From: an uncultured Lachnospiraceae bacterium
GTDB lineage: Bacteria; Bacillota; Clostridia; Lachnospirales; Lachnospiraceae
Direction of reading: 5' to 3'
Length of the DNA stretch: 6,763 nucleotides
Assembly: GCA_910579225.1 (NCBI GenBank)
Contig: CAJTTI010000056.1
Span: 1-6,763, forward strand
Shown piece by piece: positions 1-4,809 of this stretch. Numbering within the stretch: position 1 is the stretch's first letter; the number at the start of each line of letters is the position of its first letter. The notes beneath the pieces were generated by a model. The model ran no database searches and was not told the origin of the DNA. It saw nothing but the letters and a program-made list of their open reading frames with translations. Position numbers and translations under genes: made by a program.

Positions 1-71
1 GTGGCTATAGGATAATGGTAGTCCGGCAGATTGTGGCTCTGCTTATGGGGGTTCGATTCCCTCTGGTCGCC
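1..71 (+). tRNA. tRNA-His (GTG anticodon)
   Basis: Cloverleaf read directly. The acceptor GTGGCTA (1-7) pairs with TGGTCGC (64-70), with three G-U pairs. The D stem is GGA/TCC. The anticodon stem GCAGA/TCTGC (26-30/38-42) encloses TTGTGGC with anticodon GTG at 33-35. The T stem GGGGG/CCCTC carries loop TTCGATT. The discriminator base is C at 71, the histidine identity C73. Histidine tRNAs also carry G-1, which would lie one base before the window, so the 5' end may be clipped by one base. CCA is not encoded and must be added after transcription. It is the first tRNA of a cluster, with four T residues separating it from the tRNA-Tyr gene. Confidence 0.93.
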
Positions 72-98
72 TTTTGGATGGGTATGCCTAGAGGCGAG

Positions 99-152
99 GT
101 TGCTATGGTCCGGTGGACCATGCTTAGCAACGACCGGAGCGGAGCGTAGACC
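99..152 (-). repeat. structured hairpin repeat, copy 1, inside the D arm of tRNA-Tyr
   Basis: Read on the minus strand, it is a 21-nt leader (complement of 132-152, starting GGTCTACGCTCCGCT) followed by a bulged hairpin (131 to 99). The outer stem is TAGCAAC/GTTGCTA (125-131 with 99-105). A 4-nt bulge lies at 121-124. The inner stem is TGGTCC/GGACCA (106-111 with 115-120) with a 3-nt loop. The leader matches copy 2 at 17 of 21 positions and the apex core TCC-ACY-GGA is shared, while the stem bases differ and pairing is kept. This looks like a dispersed palindromic element of the REP or MITE kind; no transposase is nearby, so the mobilising enzyme is not known. Confidence 0.8.
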
Positions 153-194
153 AGCGGACTGTAAATCCGTCACACAGAAACACCGCAGGTTCGA

Positions 195-250
195 GGTCTC
201 CGTTCCACTTCGGTCGGCGCAGGACAAACGTCCACTGGACGTTTTGCGCC
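195..250 (+). repeat. structured hairpin repeat, copy 2, inside the T loop of tRNA-Tyr
   Basis: The 21-nt leader at 195-215 (starting GGTCTCCGTTCCACT) is followed by a bulged hairpin. The outer stem is GGCGCA/TGCGCC (216-221 with 245-250). A 4-nt bulge GGAC lies at 222-225. The inner stem is AAACGTCC/GGACGTTT (226-233 with 237-244) with loop ACT. The architecture is the same as copy 1, in the opposite orientation, with different stem sequence. The last C of the outer stem doubles as the first base of the 3' half of the tRNA T stem. The leader is complementary to that of copy 1 (about 20 of 22 positions pair, two of them as G-U), so in one transcript they could enclose the anticodon arm. Confidence 0.8.
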
Positions 251-268
251 CTGCCCCATCCACTTTCC

Positions 269-353
269 GTTTGCGTGTCCGAGCGGTCTATGGTGCCACT
301 CTGCTAAAGTGGTGTGCGGCAACGCACCGAAGGTTCAAATCCTTCCGCAAACG
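269..353 (+). tRNA. tRNA-Ser (GCT anticodon)
   Basis: Class II tRNA. The acceptor GTTTGCG (269-275) pairs perfectly with CGCAAAC (346-352), discriminator G353. The anticodon stem CCACT/AGTGG (296-300/308-312) encloses CTGCTAA with anticodon GCT at 303-305, reading AGC/AGU codons. The long variable arm GTGCG-GCAA-CGCAC is a perfect hairpin as expected for tRNA-Ser. The T arm is GAAGG-TTCAAAT-CCTTC. It lies 6 nt after tRNA-Tyr and ends the cluster. CCA is not encoded. Confidence 0.95.
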
Positions 354-379
354 CTTTTATCGGAAGATATATCATAGTT

Positions 380-404
380 AAAAAGGACCGGTGAGAACCG
401 GTCC
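380..404 (-). terminator. rho-independent terminator of the minus-strand Rpn-like unit
   Basis: GGACCGGT (385-392) and ACCGGTCC (397-404) form a perfect 8-bp GC-rich stem with loop GAGA. On the minus strand the stem is followed by five T residues (complement of 380-384). It lies 20 bp past the stop codon of the truncated paralog at 425. On the + strand no T tract follows, so it is probably not a proper terminator for the tRNA cluster that converges on it. Confidence 0.8.
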
Positions 405-424
405 GAAATCATTGCAAACACTTT

Positions 425-658
425 TTATACCGTTAATAATTCATTTTGAAGACTGAGAAGTTCCTCCTCCGTAAGGCCGGTAGCTTTCATAATTTTTACG
501 ATTTCAGTACCATCTTCCAGTAAAGACTTTGCAATTTCTATGGCTTTTTCCCTTACCTTCTGGTTCGCATATTCAATTTTTTCTTTCTCATAAAGCTGTC
601 CTAACTGTGTTATGTTTGTATGCCTCCGTATCTGTTCTGCTAAATTTACAGTATTCTT
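425..658 (-). pseudogene. truncated C-terminal copy of the Rpn-like protein encoded just upstream
   Basis: The minus strand reads, without an internal stop, from just after a TGA at 659-661 to a TAA at 425-427, about 77 codons with no ATG at the 5' end. The last 69 residues (QIRRHTNITQLGQLYEKEKI onward) match the C-terminus of the 729-1589 product at about 50 of 69 positions, mostly with conservative changes, and end at the equivalent residue (LTV against VTV). This segment is a charged helix followed by the AKSLL-(D/E)G-x-(D/E)-I-x-KIM-x-TGLTE motif. It is best explained as the tail of a former tandem paralog that lost its N-terminal nuclease region. The conservative pattern suggests the paralog was functional for a while before truncation. 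Confidence 0.82.
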
Positions 659-728
659 TCAGAGCAGTGAATTGTTAGGGAGAAGCTAAGGTAAATTAAA
701 GAAATCGTGGCCCACTGCTTTGCTGGTA

Positions 729-1589
729 TTATACAGTTACATTTTCATCCTGAAGGCGAAGTAACTCTGCCTCAGTCAGTCCGGTAACTTTCATAATCTT
801 AATAATGTCGTCACCTTCATCCATCAAGGATTTAGCCATTTCTATGACTTTTTCCCTTGCTTTCTGATTACCATATTCAATTTTTTCCTTCTCATAAAGC
901 TGTCCCAACTGTGTCATGTTGATGCGCCTCCTTATTTGATCCATGTAATTCCTGTTTATAAATTTGTCACTTGCAACTATCACGCCGGACAGGGTAAAAA
1001 TCCGCTGCCCTTCGTCCGGTATCTGTTCAGCCAGGTCAACGATTCTCTCCAGCATACTCTGTTTCCCTTCCGTACCGGGAACCGTAAGCGGTAGGATCAC
1101 CAGCCGCATCAGGTCATCATTTGCCAAAGGGATGCCGGACTGGAGTTTGCCCTGAATTTCATGAAAGGCTGCCTCGCCGTCTATATGAGACAGGAAAGCC
1201 TGCTCGGTACGCAGGGTAAAACAGTCCGTTTCAAGCGTTGGCTCCGCGCTTTGTACGTCGCTGGTGTAGATAACGATCAGGCGCAGGTTGAATGTTTCAT
1301 CTTCCTTAAAGTATTTTTCCATTACCCGTGCGATATAATTTAGATATTTTATCTTATTCGTCTTTTTGTATACCGATTCATAATCTACAATCGCATAGGT
1401 GCCGTCTTCCAGCAGAAACAGGTTGTCAATGCTTTTTTCATTTGCAGCAATCTTTGGCAGGTCTGTGGGAAGCAGTTCCCTGATCGGCGGCAGGTCAATG
1501 CCATATGCCGCAAAACTTTTTTCTTTATAAGTCTGGCCGAGGATCTTAAATAAAATATCCTTATTTTGATAAACGATTCCTTCTGACAT
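729..1589 (-). CDS. Rpn-like PD-(D/E)XK-type protein, second gene of a coupled pair
   Basis: A 286-aa protein without signal peptide or membrane segments. The N-terminal half has IDNLFLLEDGTYAIVDYES (about residues 54-72), a D...DYE arrangement like the D-x(n)-E core of PD-(D/E)XK nucleases, followed by a helix KYLNYIARVMEKYF. The middle holds a conserved hydrophobic strand (NLRLIVIYTSDVQ) and ILPLTVPGTEGKQ. The tail (about 218-286) has the charged helix LYEKEKIEYGNQKAREK and the AKSLMDEG-IIKIM-TGLTE-EL motif typical of Rpn-type recombination-promoting nucleases/putative transposases. The ATG overlaps the TAA of the upstream gene as TAATG, and the GGAGG ribosome binding site lies inside that gene, so the two are translationally coupled. 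The lysine or glutamine usual after the glutamate is not obvious here, so catalysis is uncertain. The cellular role is unknown; it may form a complex with its partner. Confidence 0.8.
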   Translation of the reverse strand: MSEGIVYQNKDILFKILGQTYKEKSFAAYGIDLPPIRELLPTDLPKIAANEKSIDNLFLLEDGTYAIVDYESVYKKTNKIKYLNYIARVMEKYFKEDETFNLRLIVIYTSDVQSAEPTLETDCFTLRTEQAFLSHIDGEAAFHEIQGKLQSGIPLANDDLMRLVILPLTVPGTEGKQSMLERIVDLAEQIPDEGQRIFTLSGVIVASDKFINRNYMDQIRRRINMTQLGQLYEKEKIEYGNQKAREKVIEMAKSLMDEGDDIIKIMKVTGLTEAELLRLQDENVTV

Positions 1590-2260
1590 TATATTCCTCC
1601 CTGCATCTGTAATAAAGTCATATACTGGAGTTCCATTTTTTTGTCCAGCTTTATTTCAGTTGCTCTTTTATGGATTGCGTTGACTAACGGGCTGGAGGTC
1701 TGCTGCACACAGGTGTCAGTGCTGTTTTCGATATAAGCCAGAAAATCCTTCATCTCGTCATCCACATCATCCTTTTTACCGTTAGTGCTGAGAAATATTT
1801 CAGTGGTTTCATCACCAAGCGTCAGAGACAAATTCTCCAGACACCGGTTCTCAAAGGTGTAGAGGTGCCGCCCGTCGGAAAATGGATCAAAGGTGCAGAT
1901 AAAGATGATGTACGATTTCTTCAGTTTTGTGCTTTCTTCTCCAGGGAGGATTATGCCTGAGTCAATATTGCATTGAAAATATCTTGTTTTTCTGAGAAGC
2001 TCCTCATCTCCACAGCACAGTATCTCAACAGAGTATATGGTATCCTGCTCATCATTGATGCAGGCATCTAAGCGGACGCCCACGCCGTCATGTGCAATGT
2101 CAGTAGTTTTCCGGGTAACAGGGAACTCTACCTTTTTAATGGGGATATTTAATATTTTTTCCAGTACCATGCGGCATATTTCCGTGTCGCTCATTACTTT
2201 CCGAAATAAAAAATTGTCTGCCAGGTTCAGTCCCTGAATCGTGTTCGTTTTGTTTGCCAT
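1589..2260 (-). CDS. Rpn family recombination-promoting nuclease/putative transposase (PDDEXK_2 type)
   Basis: A 223-aa protein from the ATG at 2260 (MANKTNTIQGLNLADNF). This start is chosen because GAGAGG lies 10 nt upstream and a clear promoter ends just before it; a longer in-frame reading to 2425 would run through the promoter. The family hallmarks are the opening LADNFLFRKVMSD, then GVGVRLDACIND (D65), IYSVEIL (E79) and RYFQCNID (93-100). In the usual family motif the glutamate is followed by x-Q or x-K (VEMQ); here it is VEIL, so a catalytic-site residue appears replaced. The usual C-terminal helical extension with the TGL motif is missing, but that tail is present on the coupled downstream gene. 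The family cleaves DNA and promotes RecA-independent recombination in the studied enteric members; activity of this protein is inferred only. Confidence 0.87.
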   Translation of the reverse strand: MANKTNTIQGLNLADNFLFRKVMSDTEICRMVLEKILNIPIKKVEFPVTRKTTDIAHDGVGVRLDACINDEQDTIYSVEILCCGDEELLRKTRYFQCNIDSGIILPGEESTKLKKSYIIFICTFDPFSDGRHLYTFENRCLENLSLTLGDETTEIFLSTNGKKDDVDDEMKDFLAYIENSTDTCVQQTSSPLVNAIHKRATEIKLDKKMELQYMTLLQMQGGI

Positions 2261-2284
2261 AAATAGCATACCTCTCTTTCTCAA

Positions 2285-2313
2285 ATTATAGCATGATTCT
2301 GCCGTTTTGTCAG
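2285..2313 (-). promoter_or_regulatory. sigma-A type promoter of the Rpn pair
   Basis: On the minus strand there is CTGACA (-35, complement of 2308-2313), a 17-nt spacer, then TATAAT (-10, complement of 2285-2290) preceded by TGC, a partial extended -10. It lies 25 bp upstream of the chosen ATG at 2260, leaving a short leader that carries the GAGAGG site. It is the best promoter match in the window and implies constitutive expression unless a repressor acts. Confidence 0.78.
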
Positions 2314-2364
2314 TTGCGATTTGAAATTGCTTTACGGATTGCGAAGCAAACCCGTATATAGAAT

Positions 2365-2390
2365 AAGTATCCTGTGACTCCCGGATACTT
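2365..2390. repeat. perfect inverted repeat in the gap between the Rpn pair and the BRCT gene
   Basis: AAGTATCC (2365-2372) and GGATACTT (2383-2390) form an 8-bp perfect stem with a 10-nt loop, directly beside the terminator hairpin and about 50 bp upstream of the Rpn promoter. It has no T tract of its own. It could be an operator or part of a tandem terminator; nothing further can be said. Confidence 0.5.
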
Positions 2391-2425
2391 GAAAAAAGCT
2401 GCCATATTTCAGACAGCTTTTTCAA
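2388..2425 (-). terminator. rho-independent terminator after the BRCT gene
   Basis: TTGAAAAA-A-GCTG (2389-2401) pairs with CAGCTTTTTCAA (2414-2425), a 12-bp stem with one bulged A and a 12-nt loop. On the minus strand the hairpin contains and ends with a run of T residues, about 21 bp past the stop codon of the BRCT gene. Because the stem is A-rich on one arm and T-rich on the other, it may also work on the opposite strand. Confidence 0.7.
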
Positions 2426-2446
2426 GATTTATGACGATAAGAAAAC

Positions 2447-2695
2447 TTATGCCGACAGCATTTCCAAAAATTCCTGCTCAGTCAGGATTTTAACGCCGAG
2501 CTGCTCTGCCTTTGCCAGCTTGCTGCCTGCCTTTTCTCCGCAGATCAGGTAATCCGTCTTTTTGGTAACGGAGCTGCCGGGCGTGGCGCCGAGGCTGATA
2601 ATTTTGGCGTTGATCCCGTCGCGGGTGAAGTTCTCAAGTTTTCCGGTCGCTACGATGGTGCATCCTGCAAATGTGTTGTTCGTTGTTTCGTTCAT
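2447..2695 (-). CDS. free-standing BRCT-domain protein
   Basis: An 82-aa protein from the ATG at 2695, with GAGGAG 6 nt upstream; the reading frame extends further upstream, but that part runs antisense through the polymerase remnant and has no family resemblance. The whole product is one BRCT domain: FAGCTIVATGKLENFTRDG (9-27), a glycine pair region KIISLGATPGSSVTKKTDYL (31-50), then GEKAGSKLAKAEQLGVKIL and a closing helix EFLEML. It closely resembles the C-terminal BRCT domain of NAD-dependent DNA ligase (LigA), which helps the ligase bind nicked DNA. No ligase, exonuclease or other catalytic part is present. It could be a DNA-end or phosphopeptide-binding adapter, or the rescued tail of a larger gene. 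The good ribosome binding site and its own terminator support a real gene. It faces away from the Y-family polymerase remnant. Confidence 0.85.
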   Translation of the reverse strand: MNETTNNTFAGCTIVATGKLENFTRDGINAKIISLGATPGSSVTKKTDYLICGEKAGSKLAKAEQLGVKILTEQEFLEMLSA

Positions 2696-2718
2696 ATTGT
2701 TCTCCTCTCCGGTATTGG

Positions 2719-3078
2719 GACCTGTCTTATGCGTCCCATCAGAAAAGGCTGCAAACTCCCACGAATCTGACAATAGAAATCCATACGGCCGCCTGCAGCC
2801 TGTTTCGGGAGCTGTGGAGTGGAAGTCCCATCTGTCATCTGGGAGTGCATACAGGGAAAGTAAGAGGGGTGAATTCTGGCAGACAGCTGAATTTATTCTC
2901 TGAGTTTGATTATGAGAAGCTGTCAAGAATGGACGGGACCGTGGATGGGATAAGGAGGCGATTTGGGGGCGATGCAGTGATGCGTGCCTCATTTCTGGGC
3001 CAGCCGATTGACCATATGAGCGGGGGAATATCAAGGGAAAAGCGGTCTGTAGATTATGACCGGATAATGATCCGGTAG
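2719..3078 (+). pseudogene. C-terminal remnant of a Y-family DNA polymerase (DinB/Pol IV type)
   Basis: About 119 codons open to a TAG at 3076-3078 match the C-terminal little-finger region of DinB-type lesion-bypass polymerases: YASHQKRLQTPTNLT (the SHQ strand), SLFRELWSGSPICHLGVHT, GRQLNLF, then DYEKL-RMDGTVDGIRRRFGGDAVMRASFL and DHMSGGISREKR. The palm, fingers and catalytic carboxylates are absent, no start codon or ribosome binding site precedes the matching part, and the 5' boundary falls against the leader of the divergent BRCT gene. The frame is intact from 2719 to the stop, so truncation appears recent. It cannot encode an active polymerase. Confidence 0.85.
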
Positions 3079-3133
3079 AAGCAGCGAAAGCCAGTGATGT
3101 GGCAATTTCCTTTACTGCGGGATTGGAATCTCC

Positions 3134-3411
3134 ATGTCTTATCAATGCAAAGACAACCGGGCTTTTTGTAAATACGTTTGCCCGGTTACATTCTTTTTGG
3201 AGCCGGCCAGTTATTTTTCTGTGTTCCATATAAAAGTAGAGGAAAAGAAGTGTATTTCCTGCGGGAAATGCGGGAAAGTATGTCCTGTGAATGTTGAAGT
3301 TTCAAGCAATCCCGAAAGAAGAAAAATGCAACAGAATGCATTTTGTGCATGAAATGCGTGGAAGAATGTCCGAAAACTGCTTTATTATTTGCTGCCAAAG
3401 CTAATATCCTG
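3134..3411 (+). pseudogene. frameshifted C-terminal remnant of a membrane-type 4Fe-4S ferredoxin protein
   Basis: The first frame gives MSYQCKDNRAFCKYVCPV (3134 on), then a full 4Fe-4S motif CISCGKCGKVCPVNVEV. At an A5 run (3322-3326) the frame is lost and the product stops soon after. The neighbouring frame continues in register with a second 4Fe-4S motif, CILCMKCVEECPKTALLF. Adding one A to the run restores a single reading frame. The FCKYVCP segment followed by two C-x2-C-x2-C-x3-CP motifs is typical of NapH/YccM-like electron-transfer proteins, whose N-terminal membrane helices are missing here; a TGA (3095-3097) lies just upstream in frame. The second frame runs on into the MATE gene antisense, so the original 3' end is also gone. 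Confidence 0.78.
3322..3344 (-). terminator. weak possible terminator after the MATE gene
   Basis: AAAATGCA (3323-3330) and TGCATTTT (3337-3344) form an 8-bp stem with a 6-nt loop. On the minus strand it is followed by T residues, about 40 bp beyond the MATE stop. The stem has only two G-C pairs, and the site lies inside the ferredoxin remnant, so the match may be accidental. Confidence 0.3.
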
Positions 3412-4722
3412 AATATACATAGCGATACAGATGACTGCCAGAATGATTTCAACAACAGGCTGTGCTGCAATTACGCCATTCAGTTTCCAGAAGTAATTCA
3501 AAATAATTACACCGGGAATAAACAGTACGGCATTTCTCAGAACGGTAATCGTGAGTGATTTGACTGCTTTTCCTAATGCCTGAAAATAACTTGTCATCAT
3601 ATGGATGACACCAAGCATGGGAGCTGACAGGCAGAGGATTTTCAGAAAGAATCCTGTCTGTTCGATCAGGACATCGTCCTGCAGGAACAGGGCGGCAAGC
3701 TGTTTTCCCAAAAGGATAAAGACAGCAGTAAAGATGACACCCATAAAAATACCGTATAGTATCGTATACTTCACAAGATCATGCATCCGTTTTTTCTCAT
3801 TTCCTCCATAGCAATAGCCCACTAAAGGAGCAACACCCTGCGACAGTCCCACAGACAGCAAAATGGGAACCATGTCCAGTTTATATGCGATTCCGTAAGA
3901 AGCTACTGCATCAGACCCGTAAATACTGATGTAGTTGTTCAGGACAATATTGGAAACACTCATAAGCACTGTAATGAGAGCGCCAGGAATACCGATGCTT
4001 ACCACATTCCGAATCATTGCCGCATTTGGGGAAAAATATGCCGGCTTCAGCGGTACCAGCTGATTTCCCCTGTGTTCTTCACGAATCATGCAAATAATAT
4101 AGTATATGGTTGCACATACAAAGCCTAAAGACGTTGCAAGTGCGGCTCCTGCTGTTCCCCAGTTCAGAATGACGATAAAAACATAATCCAGTATCATATT
4201 GATCACATTTCCAAGTACCAGTCCCATCGTGCCTTCTTTGATCAGACCAACTGAGCGGAACAAATGGACGAATCCATTTGCCAGCATGATAAAGGGAGCA
4301 CCCATAAAAATCCATTTCAGATAATCGCAGGTATAAGTTATATTTTCTGCATCTGCACCGGACAGTTCTGCCAATGGCTGCAGAAATACCAGTCCCAAAG
4401 CAAGCGTAATCATGCCTGCAATTCCCATTGCATACACACAGAAATTCATGGTGGTGCCGGATTCTTCCCTCTTTTCTTCTCCCAGTAAACGGGCAATTAC
4501 ACTGCTGCCTCCCATTCCGAAAATACAGGCAATGGACATAATAATAAGCAGTAGTGGTGCACACAATGTTACAGCCGCAATCATCACGGGTTCTTTTGTT
4601 AAAGAAACAAAAAACGTATCGGCAATATTATAAATCAGTGTTGTAAGCTGCCCCAGCATGGCAGGCAGTCCCACTTTCATAATGGCTCTGGAAAGATTCT
4701 TTTCTTCAAAAACAGATGTCAC
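3385..4722 (-). CDS. MATE family multidrug/toxin efflux transporter
   Basis: A 445-aa protein, the usual length for the family, when started at the GTG at 4722; GGGAGG lies 10 nt upstream, and the longer reading to 4869 crosses the divergent promoters and the regulator start. It is strongly hydrophobic with about 12 predicted membrane helices. The first helix region LPAMLGQLTTLIYNIADTFFVS matches the conserved MATE signature (Q-x-LYN-x-xDT-x-F), and the loop GMGGSSVIARLLGEEKREES is the second N-lobe signature. The matching C-lobe repeat begins near VVSIGIPGALITVLMSVSNIVLNNY, with SQGVAPLVGYCYG. Members export cationic drugs or metabolites in exchange for Na+ or H+; the substrate cannot be read from the sequence. 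The divergent Crp/Fnr-like gene is its probable regulator. Its 3' end overlaps the eroded ferredoxin remnant on the opposite strand. Confidence 0.93.
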   Translation of the reverse strand: MTSVFEEKNLSRAIMKVGLPAMLGQLTTLIYNIADTFFVSLTKEPVMIAAVTLCAPLLLIIMSIACIFGMGGSSVIARLLGEEKREESGTTMNFCVYAMGIAGMITLALGLVFLQPLAELSGADAENITYTCDYLKWIFMGAPFIMLANGFVHLFRSVGLIKEGTMGLVLGNVINMILDYVFIVILNWGTAGAALATSLGFVCATIYYIICMIREEHRGNQLVPLKPAYFSPNAAMIRNVVSIGIPGALITVLMSVSNIVLNNYISIYGSDAVASYGIAYKLDMVPILLSVGLSQGVAPLVGYCYGGNEKKRMHDLVKYTILYGIFMGVIFTAVFILLGKQLAALFLQDDVLIEQTGFFLKILCLSAPMLGVIHMMTSYFQALGKAVKSLTITVLRNAVLFIPGVIILNYFWKLNGVIAAQPVVEIILAVICIAMYIQDISFGSK

Positions 4723-4738
4723 AGTTTCTCTTCCTCCC

Positions 4739-4782
4739 TTGCATTTTACGATATTGTAAGATAGAATAAATTTGAAAAACAA
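4739..4782. promoter_or_regulatory. overlapping divergent promoters of the MATE gene and its regulator, with TTAC-N6-GTAA repeat
   Basis: For the MATE gene (minus) there is TTGTTT (complement of 4777-4782), an 18-nt spacer and TACAAT (complement of 4753-4758). For the regulator (+) there is TTGCAT (4739-4744), a 17-nt spacer and TAGAAT (4762-4767). The inverted repeat TTAC-GATATT-GTAA (4746-4759) covers the MATE -10 and lies in the regulator promoter spacer, a fitting place for a dimeric Crp/Fnr-type operator controlling both genes. A second palindrome, GACATATGTC, lies at 4783-4792. Promoter and operator roles are inferred from position only. Confidence 0.5.
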
Positions 4783-4809
4783 GACATATGTCCGGTTATG
4801 GGAGATTTT

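Larger units (their letters stand above)
76..262 (+). tRNA. tRNA-Tyr (GTA), interrupted in D arm and T loop by two hairpin repeats; possibly a pseudo-tRNA
   Basis: The acceptor GGATGGG (76-82) pairs perfectly over 7 bp with CCCATCC (255-261), with discriminator A262. The anticodon arm GCGGA-CTGTAAA-TCCGT (154-170) has anticodon GTA at 161-163. The T stem GCAGG (185-189) pairs perfectly with CCTGC (250-254), but its loop is 60 nt instead of 7: it begins TTCGAG and is then filled by a hairpin element. The D arm starts TGCC (85-88). Its partner GGCA is split, GG at 98-99 and CA at 152-153, by a second element. Removing about 52 nt (100-151) and about 53 nt (197-249) would leave a tRNA of near-normal length. 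The variable region (171-184) shows no clear stem, which is odd for a class II tRNA. All visible stems are undamaged, unlike an old pseudogene. Whether the inserts are removed from the transcript or kill the gene is unknown. CCA is not encoded. Confidence 0.75.

Noticed and set aside
99..250. CRISPR or group I/II intron inside the tRNA
   Set aside because: There are only two inverted copies without spacers, and 52-56 nt is far too short for a self-splicing intron; no conserved intron core was seen.
31..381. 116-codon open frame across the tRNA cluster
   Set aside because: It reads straight through three tRNA genes and the inserted hairpins; the apparent protein is a by-product of structured RNA genes.
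262..424. Possible attachment site at the 3' end of tRNA-Ser
   Set aside because: No second copy of the tRNA-Ser 3' end was found elsewhere in the window, and no integrase is present.
663..720. AGCAGTG...CACTGCT inverted repeat between the two Rpn-like segments
   Set aside because: The arms are 7 bp with a 44-nt loop and no T tract; likely chance or a trace of the duplication. Nothing else was recognised in 659-728.
2261..2425. N-terminal extension of the Rpn gene to 2425
   Set aside because: The extension would cover the strong promoter at 2285-2313 and part of the hairpins, and the family normally begins near MANKTN.
2447..3229. 260-codon reading of the BRCT gene
   Set aside because: Everything upstream of the ATG at 2695 is antisense to the polymerase and ferredoxin remnants, while that ATG has a good ribosome binding site and the BRCT domain begins right after it.
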